From Blastomonas sp. SL216 (GTDB lineage Bacteria; Pseudomonadota; Alphaproteobacteria; Sphingomonadales; Sphingomonadaceae), in assembly GCA_026625625.1 (NCBI GenBank), contig CP113055.1, forward strand, positions 1,118,501-1,182,500: DNA of 64,000 nt, in the 5' to 3' direction. The position numbers and the translations under genes are program-made. This document shows, piece by piece, positions 8,914 to 18,915 of this stretch. Each line of letters starts with the position of its first letter. Position 1 is the stretch's first letter. The notes below the pieces were generated by a model. It was not told the origin of the DNA. It saw only the letters and a program-made list of their open reading frames with translations, and did no database searches.

Positions 8914-9924
8914 TCAGCCGCCCGTCATCGACATGTGCCGCGCAAGCGCAGGCGCAGCGCCCGGCGCATCGATGCGGAATTCGTGCCGTTCGGGCTTGGC
9001 GCGGATCGCACGGGTCAGCGCGGCATCCAGCGCGGCATCGCTATCGGGTCCGCGCATCGCCGCGCGCAAATCGACCCGGTCGTTCTGCCCCAGACACATG
9101 TAGATCTGCCCGGTCGCGGTGACTCGAACACGGTTGCAACCCGCACAGAAATTGTTGGTCAGCGGCGTGATCAGACCCAGCCGCCCGCCGGTTTCAGCGA
9201 CATCGAAATAGCGCGCAGGCCCGCCGGTCCTGTGGTCGCTGGGGCTGAGGGTCCAAAGCTTCTCGAGTCCGTCGCGCACCTCGGTCAAGGGCAGATAGTG
9301 GTCGAACCGGTCTTCCTCGACCTCACCCAGCGGCATCACCTCGATTAGCGTCACATCATGCCCGCGCGCATGCGCCCAGCCGATCAGTGCCGGCAGTTCG
9401 GCCTCATTCAGGCCCTTGAGCGCAACCGTGTTGATCTTGACCTTCAACCCGGCGCGGTCCGCCGCCTCGATTCCTGCCAGCACCTTGTCGAGCGCATCGC
9501 GCCGCGTCAGCTGCGTGAACAGCGCGCGGTCCAGCGTGTCGAGCGACACGTTGATCCGGCGCACCCCTGAATCGGCGAGCGCGGCGGCATGCTCGGCCAA
9601 TTGGGTTCCGTTGGTGGTCAGCGTCAGCTCGTCGAGCCCCTGCCCGATTTCGCGACCCAGCCGGCTCACCAGCGTCATCAGATCGCGCCGCACCAGCGGC
9701 TCGCCACCGGTGAGCCGGATCTTGCGGACGCCGCGTTCGATAAAGGCCAGCGCGAGCCTGTGCAGTTCCTCGAGGCTCAGCACCTCGGCCTTGGGCAGAA
9801 ACTGCATGCGTTCGGGCATGCAATAGGCACATCGCAGGTCGCACCGGTCGGTCACCGACAGGCGGACATAGCTGATGCGGCGAGCAAAGCTGTCGATCAG
9901 CGGGCGGTTGGCGACCTCGGTCAT
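8914..9924 (-). CDS. moaA: GTP 3',8-cyclase MoaA (radical SAM)
   Basis: The 336-residue enzyme has the radical-SAM cluster CDLRCAYC (CxxxCxxC, residues 28-35), TGGEPL for SAM binding, the second 4Fe-4S region FCAGCNRVR with a later Cys in YMCLGQ, and the C-terminal Gly-Gly. It catalyses the first step of molybdenum cofactor synthesis from GTP. It leads the moaA-moaD-moaE operon. No moaC or moaB is in the window, so those lie elsewhere. Confidence 0.96.
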   Translation of the reverse strand: MTEVANRPLIDSFARRISYVRLSVTDRCDLRCAYCMPERMQFLPKAEVLSLEELHRLALAFIERGVRKIRLTGGEPLVRRDLMTLVSRLGREIGQGLDELTLTTNGTQLAEHAAALADSGVRRINVSLDTLDRALFTQLTRRDALDKVLAGIEAADRAGLKVKINTVALKGLNEAELPALIGWAHARGHDVTLIEVMPLGEVEEDRFDHYLPLTEVRDGLEKLWTLSPSDHRTGGPARYFDVAETGGRLGLITPLTNNFCAGCNRVRVTATGQIYMCLGQNDRVDLRAAMRGPDSDAALDAALTRAIRAKPERHEFRIDAPGAAPALARHMSMTGG

Positions 9925-9963
9925 GACCGCAGGACTAGCGCACTGGCCATGGAGTTCCCACCC

Positions 9964-10485
9964 TCAATTTTGAGACGGCTCGCTGCCGGGCATCTTGTTG
10001 GGCACCGGCACGATCAGCGGCGCATGCCGCCAGCGCACCAGCAGCCGTACCAGATCGAGCCCGGACAGTCCGAGGGTCGCGGTGTTGCGCAGCGGATGGA
10101 CATTGACGCGCGGCTGCGCGGCCAGCACCTCGTCCAGCACCAGTTGCACCTTGCCCGCCTTGTCGTTGAACGCCGCAAGCGGGGTCACCGAACCGGGGGT
10201 GATGCCGAGCAGCGCGACCATGTCGTCGCCCGAGCCAAAGCTGAAGCGCCCGGCCCCCACCAGATGCCTGAGCGCGCCCAGATCGACCTGCTTTTCCGCG
10301 AGCACGGTGACCAGATAGAACTGACCGCCCGCATCCTTGAGGAACAGGTTCTTGGTATGCGCGCCCGGTATCGCGCGTTCGATCGCGCTGCTTTCCAGCA
10401 CGGTGAAAACCGCCTCATGCTCGACCTGGTCGAAGGTGATCCCTGCCGACTTGAGTTCGGCATGAAGGCGGCTGTCATCGATCAC
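9964..10485 (-). CDS. YbaK/ProX-type aminoacyl-tRNA deacylase
   Basis: The 173-residue protein matches the free-standing prolyl-tRNA editing domain: HEAVFTVLE near residue 23, the TKNLFLKD segment with the key Lys near 45, and a C-terminal HPLRNTATLGLS span (about 133-144). Such proteins hydrolyse mischarged Ala- or Cys-tRNA(Pro). The start codon is GTG. The serine hydrolase gene ends 10 bp downstream of this start on the same strand. Confidence 0.88.
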   Translation of the reverse strand: MIDDSRLHAELKSAGITFDQVEHEAVFTVLESSAIERAIPGAHTKNLFLKDAGGQFYLVTVLAEKQVDLGALRHLVGAGRFSFGSGDDMVALLGITPGSVTPLAAFNDKAGKVQLVLDEVLAAQPRVNVHPLRNTATLGLSGLDLVRLLVRWRHAPLIVPVPNKMPGSEPSQN

Positions 10486-10495
10486 GCAAGGCCTC

Positions 10496-11686
10496 TCAAT
10501 TCGCCGCCATGGCGAGCTTCTGGAAGAACTGCAGTTGGGGAATGCGCAGGTCCGCGCCGCTGGCCTTGGGCCAGTTGCTCACCACCGCCACGACAAGATT
10601 CTTCTGCGGCACGATCAGGATCGCTTGGCCGAAAATGCCCTGCCCGCCCCAGGCACCGCCGGGATAGGTCCACCACTGATAGCCATAGCCAAAGCCGGGA
10701 AGGCCGATAGGCGCCTGTTCCTTGCCCGCCTCGGCGAACCAGCCTTCGGGCACCTGGCCCTTGCCCCCTTCGAGCGCGAAAAGACCCATCCGGGCATAGT
10801 CGGCCAGCCGGATCGACAGACAGCAGCCGCCGACATTCTGTCCGGCGGAATCGACCATCCAGAACAGGTCGCCTTCAAAGCCCGCCGGCTTGACGATCTT
10901 TTCCTGGGCATATTCGCTCAAGGTCTTGCCGGTGGCGCGCTGCACGATCACACCAATCAGGTTGGTCTCACCGGTCTTGTAAACCCATTTGGTACCCGGC
11001 TCCGCCTCGCGCGGCAGTGTCTTCAGATAGGCGGTATTGGGGTCCTCGCCCGGTCCGACGGGAACCGAGAGCATCTTGACCACATCGCTATTGGGGTCGG
11101 TATAGTCCTCGTTCCACTTGACCCCCGAGGTCATGGTCAGGATCTGCTTGACGGTGACGCCGTCATAGCCGCTGCCCTTCAGTTCGGGCACATATTTGGT
11201 CACCGGGTCGTCGACCGATGCGATAAGGCCATCCTTGACCGCCGCGCCGACGAGCGTCGAGGTGAACGACTTGGCCACCGAAAAGCTGGTCCAGCGGTCT
11301 TCGGGCTTCATGCCGAGGCCGTATTTCTCAAGCCGCACCTTGCCGTCCTGAATCACCATCAGCCCGGCGACATTCTGCGCCGCCATGAAGGCATCGATCT
11401 CGGCATCGGTGATGCCGAGCGGTTCGCCCTTGGGCAGCGCGCGCGGAGTGCCTGCCTTTGCGGTCGTGCCGGGGAACTGCGCCTCCATCGCGCGGAAGTT
11501 GGCGGCGCGCTGCGCATCCGACCAGAACAGGATCTGCGCGCCTGCCGTGCGAACCTTTTCGAGCTCAGCAGGGCTCATCTGCGTGATCGACTTGACCGCA
11601 GGCGCAGCCTCATCCTTTGCGATGGCAACGCCGCCCGCACCGATGGCCAGCGCACAGGCCGCCGCCAGAGTTTTCCAGACCCGCAT
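10496..11686 (-). CDS. exported serine hydrolase, beta-lactamase / NylB-like family
   Basis: The 396-residue product begins with a signal peptide (RVWKTLAAACALAIGAGGVAIA). The S-x-x-K motif SVAK lies near residue 139 in WTSFSVAKSFTST, with a candidate second-motif Tyr in WVYKTGETN. The YQWWTYPGGAWGGQG region resembles class C-type hydrolases of the 6-aminohexanoate-dimer hydrolase group. It likely cleaves an ester or amide in the periplasm; the substrate is unknown. The ATG at 11686 follows GAGGAGAGAAGG. Just upstream lies phr. Confidence 0.85.
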   Translation of the reverse strand: MRVWKTLAAACALAIGAGGVAIAKDEAAPAVKSITQMSPAELEKVRTAGAQILFWSDAQRAANFRAMEAQFPGTTAKAGTPRALPKGEPLGITDAEIDAFMAAQNVAGLMVIQDGKVRLEKYGLGMKPEDRWTSFSVAKSFTSTLVGAAVKDGLIASVDDPVTKYVPELKGSGYDGVTVKQILTMTSGVKWNEDYTDPNSDVVKMLSVPVGPGEDPNTAYLKTLPREAEPGTKWVYKTGETNLIGVIVQRATGKTLSEYAQEKIVKPAGFEGDLFWMVDSAGQNVGGCCLSIRLADYARMGLFALEGGKGQVPEGWFAEAGKEQAPIGLPGFGYGYQWWTYPGGAWGGQGIFGQAILIVPQKNLVVAVVSNWPKASGADLRIPQLQFFQKLAMAAN

Positions 11687-11700
11687 AACCTTCTCTCCTC

Positions 11701-13095
11701 TCATGTTTTTATGGTCGCGTGTGCGGCCAGCGCCCGTTCTCGGGCTTCCTTGTGGCCGATAATCTTCCTGGGATAGCCCTTCACGAACTTGCCCGCCGAC
11801 TCCGGATCGTGGATCGCGCTGTCGGACAGCGCAGCAAGCTCGGGCACCCATTGCCGGATATAGCCCGCCGCATCGAACTTTTCCGACTGGGTAAGCGGGG
11901 CCATGATCCGCACGAACATGTTCGAATCGACGCCCGTGCCCGATGTCCACTGCCAGTTGGTGGCGTTGCTCGCATAATCGGCATCGACCAGCGTGTCCCA
12001 GAACCACTGCTCGCCGACACGCCAGTCGACCAGCAGATGCTTGATCAGGAACGATGCGGCGACCATGCGGACACGGTTGTGCATCCAGCCGGTCGCCCAG
12101 AGCTGGCGCATTCCGGCATCGACCAGCGGATAGCCGGTGCGCCCCTGCTGCCAGGCCTTGATGTCGCGCGCCACGGCCTCATCGGACGGATCGCGCCATG
12201 GAAAGCGGTCAAACCCGTCGCGGGCGTTGGCCTTGCCGTAATCGGGGTACTGCGCGATCACGTTCTGCGCATAATCGCGCCAGACCAGTTCCTTGAGGAA
12301 GGTCTCGACCGATCCCCCGGCATCCATGGTCGCATGCCAGACCGTGGCAGGGGAAATCTCGCCGAAATGCAGATGCGGCGACAGGCGCGAGGTGCCTTCG
12401 CGCGAGGGCAGGTTGCGCTGCTCCTCGTAGAGCCGGGCGCGCGACAGGAATGCATCGAGCCGGTCCGCCGCCCCCGGCTCGCCCGGCTTCCATTCCTCGG
12501 CAAAGCCCTTGGCCCAATCCGGACTGGTCGGCAGCAGCGCCCAATCGGCGAGACTATCGGATTCGGGCCAGACATCGGGCGCGTCCAGCACCTTTGGCGC
12601 GGCCCCAGGTTTGCCCGGCGGCATGTGCTGCGCCAGCGCGCGCCAGAAGGGCGTGTAGATCTTGTACGGCTGGCCGCTACCGGTGGTCACCGATCCGGGC
12701 GGCATCAGGTAATTGCCGTCATGCCGTTCGAGCGTGCACCCTTCGGGCAGCGCGGCCTTCAGCGCCTTTTCGGCGTTGCGCCACCAGGGCTCGTAATGGC
12801 GCAGACAGTGAACCGCCGCCGCGCCGGTTTCCCGCGCGAGATCTGCCAGCACGTCGGCTGCAACGCCGCGCTTCAGCACCAGCCTTGAACCCAGCTTTTC
12901 CAGGTCCGCAGCAAGCGAGGCCAGGCTGTGGTGGAGCCACCAGCGCGAGGCTCCGCCCATCCTGCGATGCCGGGGCGTCTCGTCATCGAGCACATAGACC
13001 GGGATCACCGGGCCAGATTTGGCGGCGGCGGCAAAGGCCGACTGATCGGCGAGCCTGAGGTCTCGGCGCAGCCAGACGATGACGGGGCGGGTCAT
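11701..13095 (-). CDS. phr: deoxyribodipyrimidine photolyase
   Basis: The 464-residue protein has the photolyase N-terminal domain (VIVWLRRDLRLADQ) and the C-terminal FAD domain with LSPHLHFGEISP, WRDYAQNV, GYPLVDAGMRQLWATGWMHNR and VDADYASNATNWQW. The Trp-rich C-terminal motif and length fit class I CPD photolyases, which repair UV dimers with blue light. It overlaps the upstream membrane gene by 4 bp and is followed closely by the serine hydrolase. Confidence 0.95.
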   Translation of the reverse strand: MTRPVIVWLRRDLRLADQSAFAAAAKSGPVIPVYVLDDETPRHRRMGGASRWWLHHSLASLAADLEKLGSRLVLKRGVAADVLADLARETGAAAVHCLRHYEPWWRNAEKALKAALPEGCTLERHDGNYLMPPGSVTTGSGQPYKIYTPFWRALAQHMPPGKPGAAPKVLDAPDVWPESDSLADWALLPTSPDWAKGFAEEWKPGEPGAADRLDAFLSRARLYEEQRNLPSREGTSRLSPHLHFGEISPATVWHATMDAGGSVETFLKELVWRDYAQNVIAQYPDYGKANARDGFDRFPWRDPSDEAVARDIKAWQQGRTGYPLVDAGMRQLWATGWMHNRVRMVAASFLIKHLLVDWRVGEQWFWDTLVDADYASNATNWQWTSGTGVDSNMFVRIMAPLTQSEKFDAAGYIRQWVPELAALSDSAIHDPESAGKFVKGYPRKIIGHKEARERALAAHATIKT

Positions 13096-14054
13096 GGTTG
13101 TTCCTTCACATCGACAATGACCGTGAACCGGTCGGCTATCGGTGAACTGTCAAACCGCGCGTCGCGCAGCACCACCCTTTTGCCTCCCGATATGTCGGTC
13201 AGCCGTGCATATGGCATGCGCGCCCAGAACAAAAAGGCCTGCGCATCAGAGTTTTGTGCCGCCGCCCGCGCGACCCAGGGGCTGGTCATGTTGTTTGCGG
13301 CGCTTACCGGCTGCAAGGTCAGCGCGGGAGCGCCAAGCGCATCATAGCCACCGCGACCGATCAGCCCATCGGCGCGCCACAGCATCGCGCGCTGCCAGAA
13401 CAGCACCGGCACGGCATTGGCGACGACAAGCTCGGGCTTCAGCCCGCGCTCAGCCTCGATCCTGGCGGCGGTCTGCTGCTCGGCATGCGCGGACAGCGCG
13501 AAATTGCCCGCGATATAGATGAGCGCAAAGGCCAGCGCGGCCTGTGCAGGCCGCTCCCAGCCTGTTTTCCCTGCGGCCTCCCGCTTGCGCGACAGCCAGA
13601 TGCCAAACGGCAGTACGGTCCACAGCACCGCATCAACAATGAACAGCGTGTCGCCATAGAACCAGCGCGGCGAGAACGGCTCCAGCAGGCGGATGCCGTA
13701 ATTGTTGAGGAAATCGAACGCGGGATGCGAAAGGGTGCCGATATAGGCGAGCAGCAACAGCGCGCCCGGACGCACCGGCAGCCGATCACGCGGCCGTTTA
13801 CGCCTTCGCACCTGCCATCGATCGAACCAGACCATGGCCACGGTCAACAGCAATGGCAGCACCAGCAGCGCAATCGGACCATGGGTCAGACCACGGCGCA
13901 ATGCCAGCGACTGCGTGCCCAGCACGCTCAGCACCGCGTCGATATCGGGCAGGTTCGCGCCGATGATCAGCGTCGGCACAGCAAGCCCGGTCAGCCGCTT
14001 CAGCCCTGCCTGGCCCAGCGCCCATCCGGCGAGGCTGTGGGTGAAATTGTCCAA
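13092..14054 (-). CDS. YdjM-like metal-dependent membrane hydrolase
   Basis: The 320-residue membrane protein has the metal-binding arrangement of the YdjM/DUF457 family: MDNFTHSLAGWALG with His near residue 6, an LPDID pair near 35, RRGLTHGP near 55, and LSHPAFDFLNNYG near 109-121. About five hydrophobic segments follow or intervene. LexA-regulated inner-membrane relatives occur in Enterobacteria, but no substrate is known. The start codon is TTG, accepted because the family motif begins at the first residues. It overlaps phr by 4 bp. Confidence 0.85.
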   Translation of the reverse strand: MDNFTHSLAGWALGQAGLKRLTGLAVPTLIIGANLPDIDAVLSVLGTQSLALRRGLTHGPIALLVLPLLLTVAMVWFDRWQVRRRKRPRDRLPVRPGALLLLAYIGTLSHPAFDFLNNYGIRLLEPFSPRWFYGDTLFIVDAVLWTVLPFGIWLSRKREAAGKTGWERPAQAALAFALIYIAGNFALSAHAEQQTAARIEAERGLKPELVVANAVPVLFWQRAMLWRADGLIGRGGYDALGAPALTLQPVSAANNMTSPWVARAAAQNSDAQAFLFWARMPYARLTDISGGKRVVLRDARFDSSPIADRFTVIVDVKEQP

Positions 14055-14058
14055 GCGC

Positions 14059-14988
14059 CTAGTCCTTCATCGCCGGAAAGCGGGCGAAGCGCACATTTTC
14101 CATCACCGCGCGGTCACACGAGCGATGCCCTTCGGAAGGATCGATCACCGTGATGGTGCCTGAACCCACGGGGTGACCTGTCTCGTGCCCGATGTCGAAC
14201 ACGAAGCCGGTATCCTCGTCGACGCCCACGCCGGTCACTGCCTGAGCCTCGATACAGGCGACCGCGCGCACCAGCCGGGGCAGCCGGCCCCGCTCGCTGA
14301 AATGCTGGTCGAAGACGATGCCCGGCAGAAAGCCCAGCCCGCGCCCAAGCACCAGCGGAACCTGGCCTGCATCCTCTTCCTTGCCCTCGCAGCCCTGAAG
14401 ATCGCGGGAGACTGGCGCGGTCAGCGCAACATCGGGACTGCCGCAGGCGATCATGTGCTCGCCCATCACCGCAGCGCCTGCGCTGGTGCCGCCAACCACC
14501 GCGCCGTCTTCCAGCCGCTTGCGGATGGTCGCCAGCATCGGGCTATCGCTGCCATCGGGATTGAGCAGAGCCGCGATGATCCGCAGCTGATCACCGCCGA
14601 GGAACCAGATGAGCCCGGCATCGGCTAGCTTGGCGATCTCATTGGAATCGCTCGCCCCAGAGGCCCAGCGCGATTCATCCAAATCTGCGGTGTCGGGGTC
14701 ATCGACCATGGCCACATGGGCGGTGCGAATACGCGAAGGGGCGATACCGTGCGCGACAAAGGCCTGGGTCGCGCGGGGGACGGAGCGTCCGATAATGCCC
14801 GATGCTGCAGGGATGATCACCACATTTCCGGTGCCCTTGGGCATCGCATCGATCATCGCGCGATAAACAGTGGCATTGTCATCCAGAAGCGCGCCGCCGA
14901 CGACCACGACCGTCCCCGGATCCGCCAGCGCAGGAGCCGCCATCAAACCCAGACACAGCGCCCCCCAGAGCCGCATCAGCCGGGCCAT
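14059..14988 (-). CDS. cyanophycinase-like S51 peptidase, exported
   Basis: The 309-residue product has a signal peptide (RLWGALCLGLMAAPALA) followed by a class I glutamine-amidotransferase-like fold with VVVVGGALLDD, FLGGDQLRI and the nucleophile elbow GGTSAGAAVM (Ser near residue 170), as in cyanophycinase and peptidase E. Extracellular cyanophycinases release dipeptides from cyanophycin, but many bacterial homologs lack that activity. The gene overlaps the HAD gene by 13 bp. Confidence 0.85.
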   Translation of the reverse strand: MARLMRLWGALCLGLMAAPALADPGTVVVVGGALLDDNATVYRAMIDAMPKGTGNVVIIPAASGIIGRSVPRATQAFVAHGIAPSRIRTAHVAMVDDPDTADLDESRWASGASDSNEIAKLADAGLIWFLGGDQLRIIAALLNPDGSDSPMLATIRKRLEDGAVVGGTSAGAAVMGEHMIACGSPDVALTAPVSRDLQGCEGKEEDAGQVPLVLGRGLGFLPGIVFDQHFSERGRLPRLVRAVACIEAQAVTGVGVDEDTGFVFDIGHETGHPVGSGTITVIDPSEGHRSCDRAVMENVRFARFPAMKD

Positions 14989-15632
14989 GGTTCGGCACGG
15001 CCCAGCAACGCGCGCAGATCGGCAAGCGCCTGCGCCTCCTCCGTCACCTTGATCGCGGCCATGCCAAGCGCGGCGGCGGGTTTGCAGTTCACGCCCAGGT
15101 CGTCGAGATAGATACAGGCATCAGGGGCAATATCGATGGCCTCGCACATCATCGCATAGATGCGCGGGTCGGGCTTGCGCACACCCGCCTTGCTGCTTTC
15201 GATGACATGATCGAAGCGGGCCATGATCGCAGCAATTTCAGTTGCGCGGGCATCATCGAACACCATCGCCGATCCCTTGCCTGCGCGGACGTTGTTGGTG
15301 ATGCACCCGATGGTCAGACCTTCCGCCTTCAACGCATCGAGCGCCGCAACCATCCGGGGGCGGACATCGCCAGCCAGGCAGGAAATGACATCGCTGCCGC
15401 TGATCGCCAAGCCCAGCGCCGCGGCCTCTTCGGCAAAGGCGGTGTCGAACGCCGCAGCATCGATCTCTGCGCGCTCGAACCTGGCCCAGGCATTGTCGTC
15501 CTGATTGGTGGCGTTGATCCGGCGGATACAGTCGCGCGGCAGGCCGCGTTCGGCCTCCATCCGGTTGAACGCCTCAAAGGGCGACGAAGTAATGACCCCG
15601 CCGAAATCGAAGATGACAGCCTGGAAGCTCAT
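14976..15632 (-). CDS. HAD-IA family hydrolase
   Basis: The 218-residue protein has HAD motif I FDFGGV (residues 9-14), motif II CITNN, a Lys in AGVRKPDPRIY (motif III) and motif IV YLDDLGVNC. The first nucleophile is followed by Gly (DFGG) where a phosphatase would have Asp at +2 (DxD). That pattern belongs to the ACAD10/epoxide-hydrolase N-domain type of HAD, so phosphatase activity is uncertain. Its start overlaps the DUF2855 stop as ATGA. Confidence 0.85.
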   Translation of the reverse strand: MSFQAVIFDFGGVITSSPFEAFNRMEAERGLPRDCIRRINATNQDDNAWARFERAEIDAAAFDTAFAEEAAALGLAISGSDVISCLAGDVRPRMVAALDALKAEGLTIGCITNNVRAGKGSAMVFDDARATEIAAIMARFDHVIESSKAGVRKPDPRIYAMMCEAIDIAPDACIYLDDLGVNCKPAAALGMAAIKVTEEAQALADLRALLGRAEPWPG

Positions 15633-16732
15633 GGAACGATGACCAGCCCCGTCTTCGCATCGGCCTTGCCTGCGACCGTTTCATCATAAGCGGCGAGCGC
15701 CGCATCGGCCCCGGTGCGCTTGTCGATCGCAAGCAGCCGCGGTGCCAGATCGGCAAAGCCCAGCCAGGCCGCTTCCAGCTTCTGGCGGAAGCCATCGGGA
15801 CCCCATTCGCCGATCCGCTTTTCGCTGCGGCCCGGCGCGAAGAACATCTGGCGCGGCGGGCCCGCCAGCTGTCCGGCATCGTCATTTGCATCCCAATGCG
15901 ATTTGCCCACGACGATCGAAGCCTTGAGCGCATCGCCGAAATGGTTGTGGACGGATGCTGCGACCTGCGGGTTGCCCGCCATATCGACCATGGCGCTCGG
16001 CACCGCGCTATCCATGCTGCCCACCGCATCATAGGGCACGACTTCATCGTACAGGCCCAGCTGCTCGACATAGGCGACATTGCCAGCGCTCGTCAGACCG
16101 ATGACCCTGGGGCGATCGGCGCGCTGCTGAAGCGCATGCGCCAGGCCGATGGCGGTCTTGCTCGATGCGCTTGCGACCAGAATTTGCTGCGCAGCATAAT
16201 CGCCCTCATCCTCCAGCTGATCGGCGATAAGCCAGCCGGTCAGGAACAGCGGGCGGAAGACGGGCCAGTAGTCATGGTCCTCGGCGCGATAGTCGCCCAG
16301 GGCATCGACGCGCTGATACTGGTTGTAGATGATCGGCAGCGTCGACCGGCGCGGCGTCATGTCGGTAAAGCCATGCGCGCTGACCCGGCCCGGGTGCAGC
16401 ACCGCATGGCTGGCCATCGGGTAATAGCCGTAAAGCTGGGTACCTACCGGCACGCCTTCATGATTGCTGCGGCTCACCGTGGCAAAGCCCCAGACCGGCA
16501 GGCGACCGGGCGCTTCGCGCTCGGCAAAGAAATCCCAATAGCCCTGGTCGTTGCCGAACAGGCCGAGCGGCTTGCCGAACACGGCATAGGTCACGTTGTT
16601 GGCCGTCATCGCATAGAGGTTGATCGCAACCTCGATCGCGCCTTCAGGCAGCGTGGTTTCGGCCTCGTCGACAATGCGCGCCTCAGTGATCTGATCGCGG
16701 TCGATATCGATGGCCCAGCGTGGATTGGTCAT
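15629..16732 (-). CDS. DUF2855 family protein (MDR-like)
   Basis: The 367-residue protein resembles DUF2855 members, which are distantly related to medium-chain dehydrogenases: an N-terminal LYAMTANNVTYAVFGKPLG segment (GroES-like), YGYYPM, and an ILVASASSKTAIGLA segment in place of the usual NADP Rossmann motif. Function is not established. The upstream 118-bp gap holds palindromic repeats. The HAD gene is translationally coupled downstream. Confidence 0.8.
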   Translation of the reverse strand: MTNPRWAIDIDRDQITEARIVDEAETTLPEGAIEVAINLYAMTANNVTYAVFGKPLGLFGNDQGYWDFFAEREAPGRLPVWGFATVSRSNHEGVPVGTQLYGYYPMASHAVLHPGRVSAHGFTDMTPRRSTLPIIYNQYQRVDALGDYRAEDHDYWPVFRPLFLTGWLIADQLEDEGDYAAQQILVASASSKTAIGLAHALQQRADRPRVIGLTSAGNVAYVEQLGLYDEVVPYDAVGSMDSAVPSAMVDMAGNPQVAASVHNHFGDALKASIVVGKSHWDANDDAGQLAGPPRQMFFAPGRSEKRIGEWGPDGFRQKLEAAWLGFADLAPRLLAIDKRTGADAALAAYDETVAGKADAKTGLVIVP

Positions 16733-16770
16733 TCAGTGCTCCCTCAATTCTTCCATCTCATTCGTCGGCA

Positions 16771-16843
16771 CCCCGGCGAAGTCGGGGGCGCCGCTCGTTT
16801 CGCCTTGCACTGCGCAGAAGCGGGGTTCCCGCGTTGGCGGGAA
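16771..16843. repeat. pair of intergenic palindromes (REP-like)
   Basis: Two stem-loops lie in the 117-bp gap: CCCCG/CGGGG at 16771-16787 and a perfect 7-bp TTCCCGC/GCGGGAA hairpin at 16826-16843 with a GTTG loop. The G/C-palindrome pair resembles dispersed intergenic repeats of sphingomonad genomes; copy number cannot be judged from one window. Confidence 0.5.
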
Positions 16844-16849
16844 GGAGGT

Positions 16850-17767
16850 TCAGGCGTTCAGGTAATTCAGCTTCGCCCCGCTGCGCGGCCAGTCCATCTT
16901 CACCAGCCTGCCGGTTCCCGACAGCGTGATATAGGCCGTTTTCAGGTCCGGCCCGCCAAAGCAGATATTGGTGGTGAAGGGATCATCGGTGGCCACGAAT
17001 TCGACCAGTTCGCCTTCGGGCGATACCACCGAAATGCCGCTCTGGCCGATAGTGGCCACGCAGACATTGCCCTCACCATCCACGCCCAGTGAATCGAAAA
17101 AGGTGTAGCCCGGCGGGCTGTACAGGAACGTACCGCTCGGCCCGAGCAGGCCCTGGCTGAACGCGATCTCGCCGGGTCCGGCAATGTCATAGGCCCAAAG
17201 CTTGCAGGTATAGGTTTCGGCGACATAGAGCCGCTTGCCGTCGGGCGAAAGGCCGATGCCGTTGGGATTTTCCATCGGGAAGATCACTTCCTTGAGCAGC
17301 GATCCATCGGCCCGGGCATAGAAGACCCCGGTCACATCGCGCTGGCGTGGCCGGGTCTTGCCGTGATCAGTGAACCAGAAGCCGCCGGCATTATCGAACA
17401 CGATGTCATTGGGGCCGCGCAGGGTGCACCCGAAATCGCCATCCTTGTACAGCGTCTCGACCGCGCCGGTTGCCAGATCGACCCGCTCGATCCGCCCGCC
17501 AGAATAATTGTCCGGCTGGCCGTGCGGGACGAGCAATCCGGCACGCTCGATATAATGGAAGCCGCCATTGTTGCAGACATAAAGCTTGCCATCGGGACCG
17601 ATTGCGGCGCCATTGGGCCCGCCACCCAGTTCCGCCACGACCTGCTGCGTCCCATCGGGCAGGACGCGCGTCACGCAGCCGCGCTCGATCTCGACCAGCA
17701 CCACGCTGCCATCGGGCATCGCCACCGGACCTTCGGGAAAGCGAAGACCGTCGGTTACCAGTTCCAT
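16850..17767 (-). CDS. SMP-30/gluconolactonase family protein
   Basis: The 305-residue beta-propeller protein has the SMP-30/LRE metal-site pattern: an early Glu in RFPEGP (residue about 12), GPNDIVFD with the Asn/Asp ligands, and [13 protein letters not shown]. The family hydrolyses sugar lactones or similar esters using Ca2+ or Zn2+. The start matches the usual [13 protein letters not shown] opening. No signal peptide is seen. A sugar-acid pathway role is possible but there is no neighbouring evidence. Confidence 0.87.
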   Translation of the reverse strand: MELVTDGLRFPEGPVAMPDGSVVLVEIERGCVTRVLPDGTQQVVAELGGGPNGAAIGPDGKLYVCNNGGFHYIERAGLLVPHGQPDNYSGGRIERVDLATGAVETLYKDGDFGCTLRGPNDIVFDNAGGFWFTDHGKTRPRQRDVTGVFYARADGSLLKEVIFPMENPNGIGLSPDGKRLYVAETYTCKLWAYDIAGPGEIAFSQGLLGPSGTFLYSPPGYTFFDSLGVDGEGNVCVATIGQSGISVVSPEGELVEFVATDDPFTTNICFGGPDLKTAYITLSGTGRLVKMDWPRSGAKLNYLNA

Positions 17768-17910
17768 CCAGAATCCCTCCCGCTTACATTCTTGTCAGCG
17801 CGCATCATTGCGGCAGTCGCGCCGCCTGTCCACCGCCAAAACCGCCGTGGGTTCGTCAGGCAAAACACGCCTTGAGCCAAAGCCGATTCGGTCCTAGACG
17901 CTCGCCTTTA

Positions 17911-18915
17911 ATGACATCGCCAGACACGCCTTCCGCCCGCCGCCCTGCCAGCGATTATCCGCCCGGCAGCATGGCCTTTCCGCACCGGCACCTGCTGGGA
18001 ATCGCAGGGCTTCAGCCCTGGGAGATCGAGTTCCTGCTCGACGAGGCCGAACAATGGGTCGATCTCAACCGCCAGGCGAGCAAGCATGACGACCGCCTGG
18101 CCGGGCTGACGCTGATCAACGCGTTTTTCGAAAACTCGACGCGCACGCTGCTGTCGTTCGAGATCGCGGGCAAGCGCCTCGGCGCGGATGTGGTCAACAT
18201 GCACGCGGCGCAATCGAGCGTGAAAAAGGGCGAGACGCTGATCGACACGGCAGTGACGCTCAATTCGATGCGCGCGGACGCCATCGTCATCCGGCATGGC
18301 AGTTCCGGCGCGGTGCAGCTGATCGCCGACAAGGTCGGCTGCCCGGTGCTGAACGCAGGCGATGGCACGCACGAGCACCCGACCCAGGCGCTGCTCGACG
18401 CGCTGACCATCCGTCGCCGCAAGGGGCGTATCGCGGGTCTTCGTGTCGCGATCTGCGGCGACATCCTGCACAGCCGCGTGGCGCGATCGAACATGATCTG
18501 CCTGTCCACCCTGGGCGCTGACGTGCGCGTCGCGGGGGCGCCGGCGCTGATGCCGCCTGCGGTTGAGTCCATGGGCGGCACCCCCTGCCGCAGCTTTGCC
18601 GAAGCGCTCGACGGCGCCGATGTGGTGATGATGCTGCGCCTGCAGAACGAACGGATGCAGGGCCAGTTCATCCCCTCCCCCCGCGAATTCCGCCACCTTT
18701 ACGGCCTTACCGATGCCAAGCTGGCGCTCGCCAGGCCCGACGCACTGGTTATGCACCCCGGCCCGATGAACCGGGGGATCGAGATCGACAGCCATATCGC
18801 CGACAATGTCCAGCGCTCTGCAATCACCGATCAGGTCGAAATGGGCGTTGCCATGCGGATGGCATGCCTCGACGTGCTGACGCGCAGACGGCGCGGCGTG
18901 GAGGGCTGGGCATGA
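17911..18915 (+). CDS. pyrB: aspartate carbamoyltransferase catalytic subunit
   Basis: The 334-residue protein has the carbamoyl-phosphate motif [12 protein letters not shown] (near 70-81), RHGSSGAVQ, the HPTQALLD loop and the HPGPMNRG motif near 283. It makes carbamoyl aspartate in pyrimidine synthesis. The ATG at 17911 is chosen; a second in-frame Met at 17971 is possible but would remove 20 N-terminal residues. The stop overlaps the next gene as ATGA. The coupled partner is a catalytically dead dihydroorotase, as in noncatalytic PyrC'-dependent ATCase holoenzymes. Confidence 0.96.
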   Translation: MTSPDTPSARRPASDYPPGSMAFPHRHLLGIAGLQPWEIEFLLDEAEQWVDLNRQASKHDDRLAGLTLINAFFENSTRTLLSFEIAGKRLGADVVNMHAAQSSVKKGETLIDTAVTLNSMRADAIVIRHGSSGAVQLIADKVGCPVLNAGDGTHEHPTQALLDALTIRRRKGRIAGLRVAICGDILHSRVARSNMICLSTLGADVRVAGAPALMPPAVESMGGTPCRSFAEALDGADVVMMLRLQNERMQGQFIPSPREFRHLYGLTDAKLALARPDALVMHPGPMNRGIEIDSHIADNVQRSAITDQVEMGVAMRMACLDVLTRRRRGVEGWA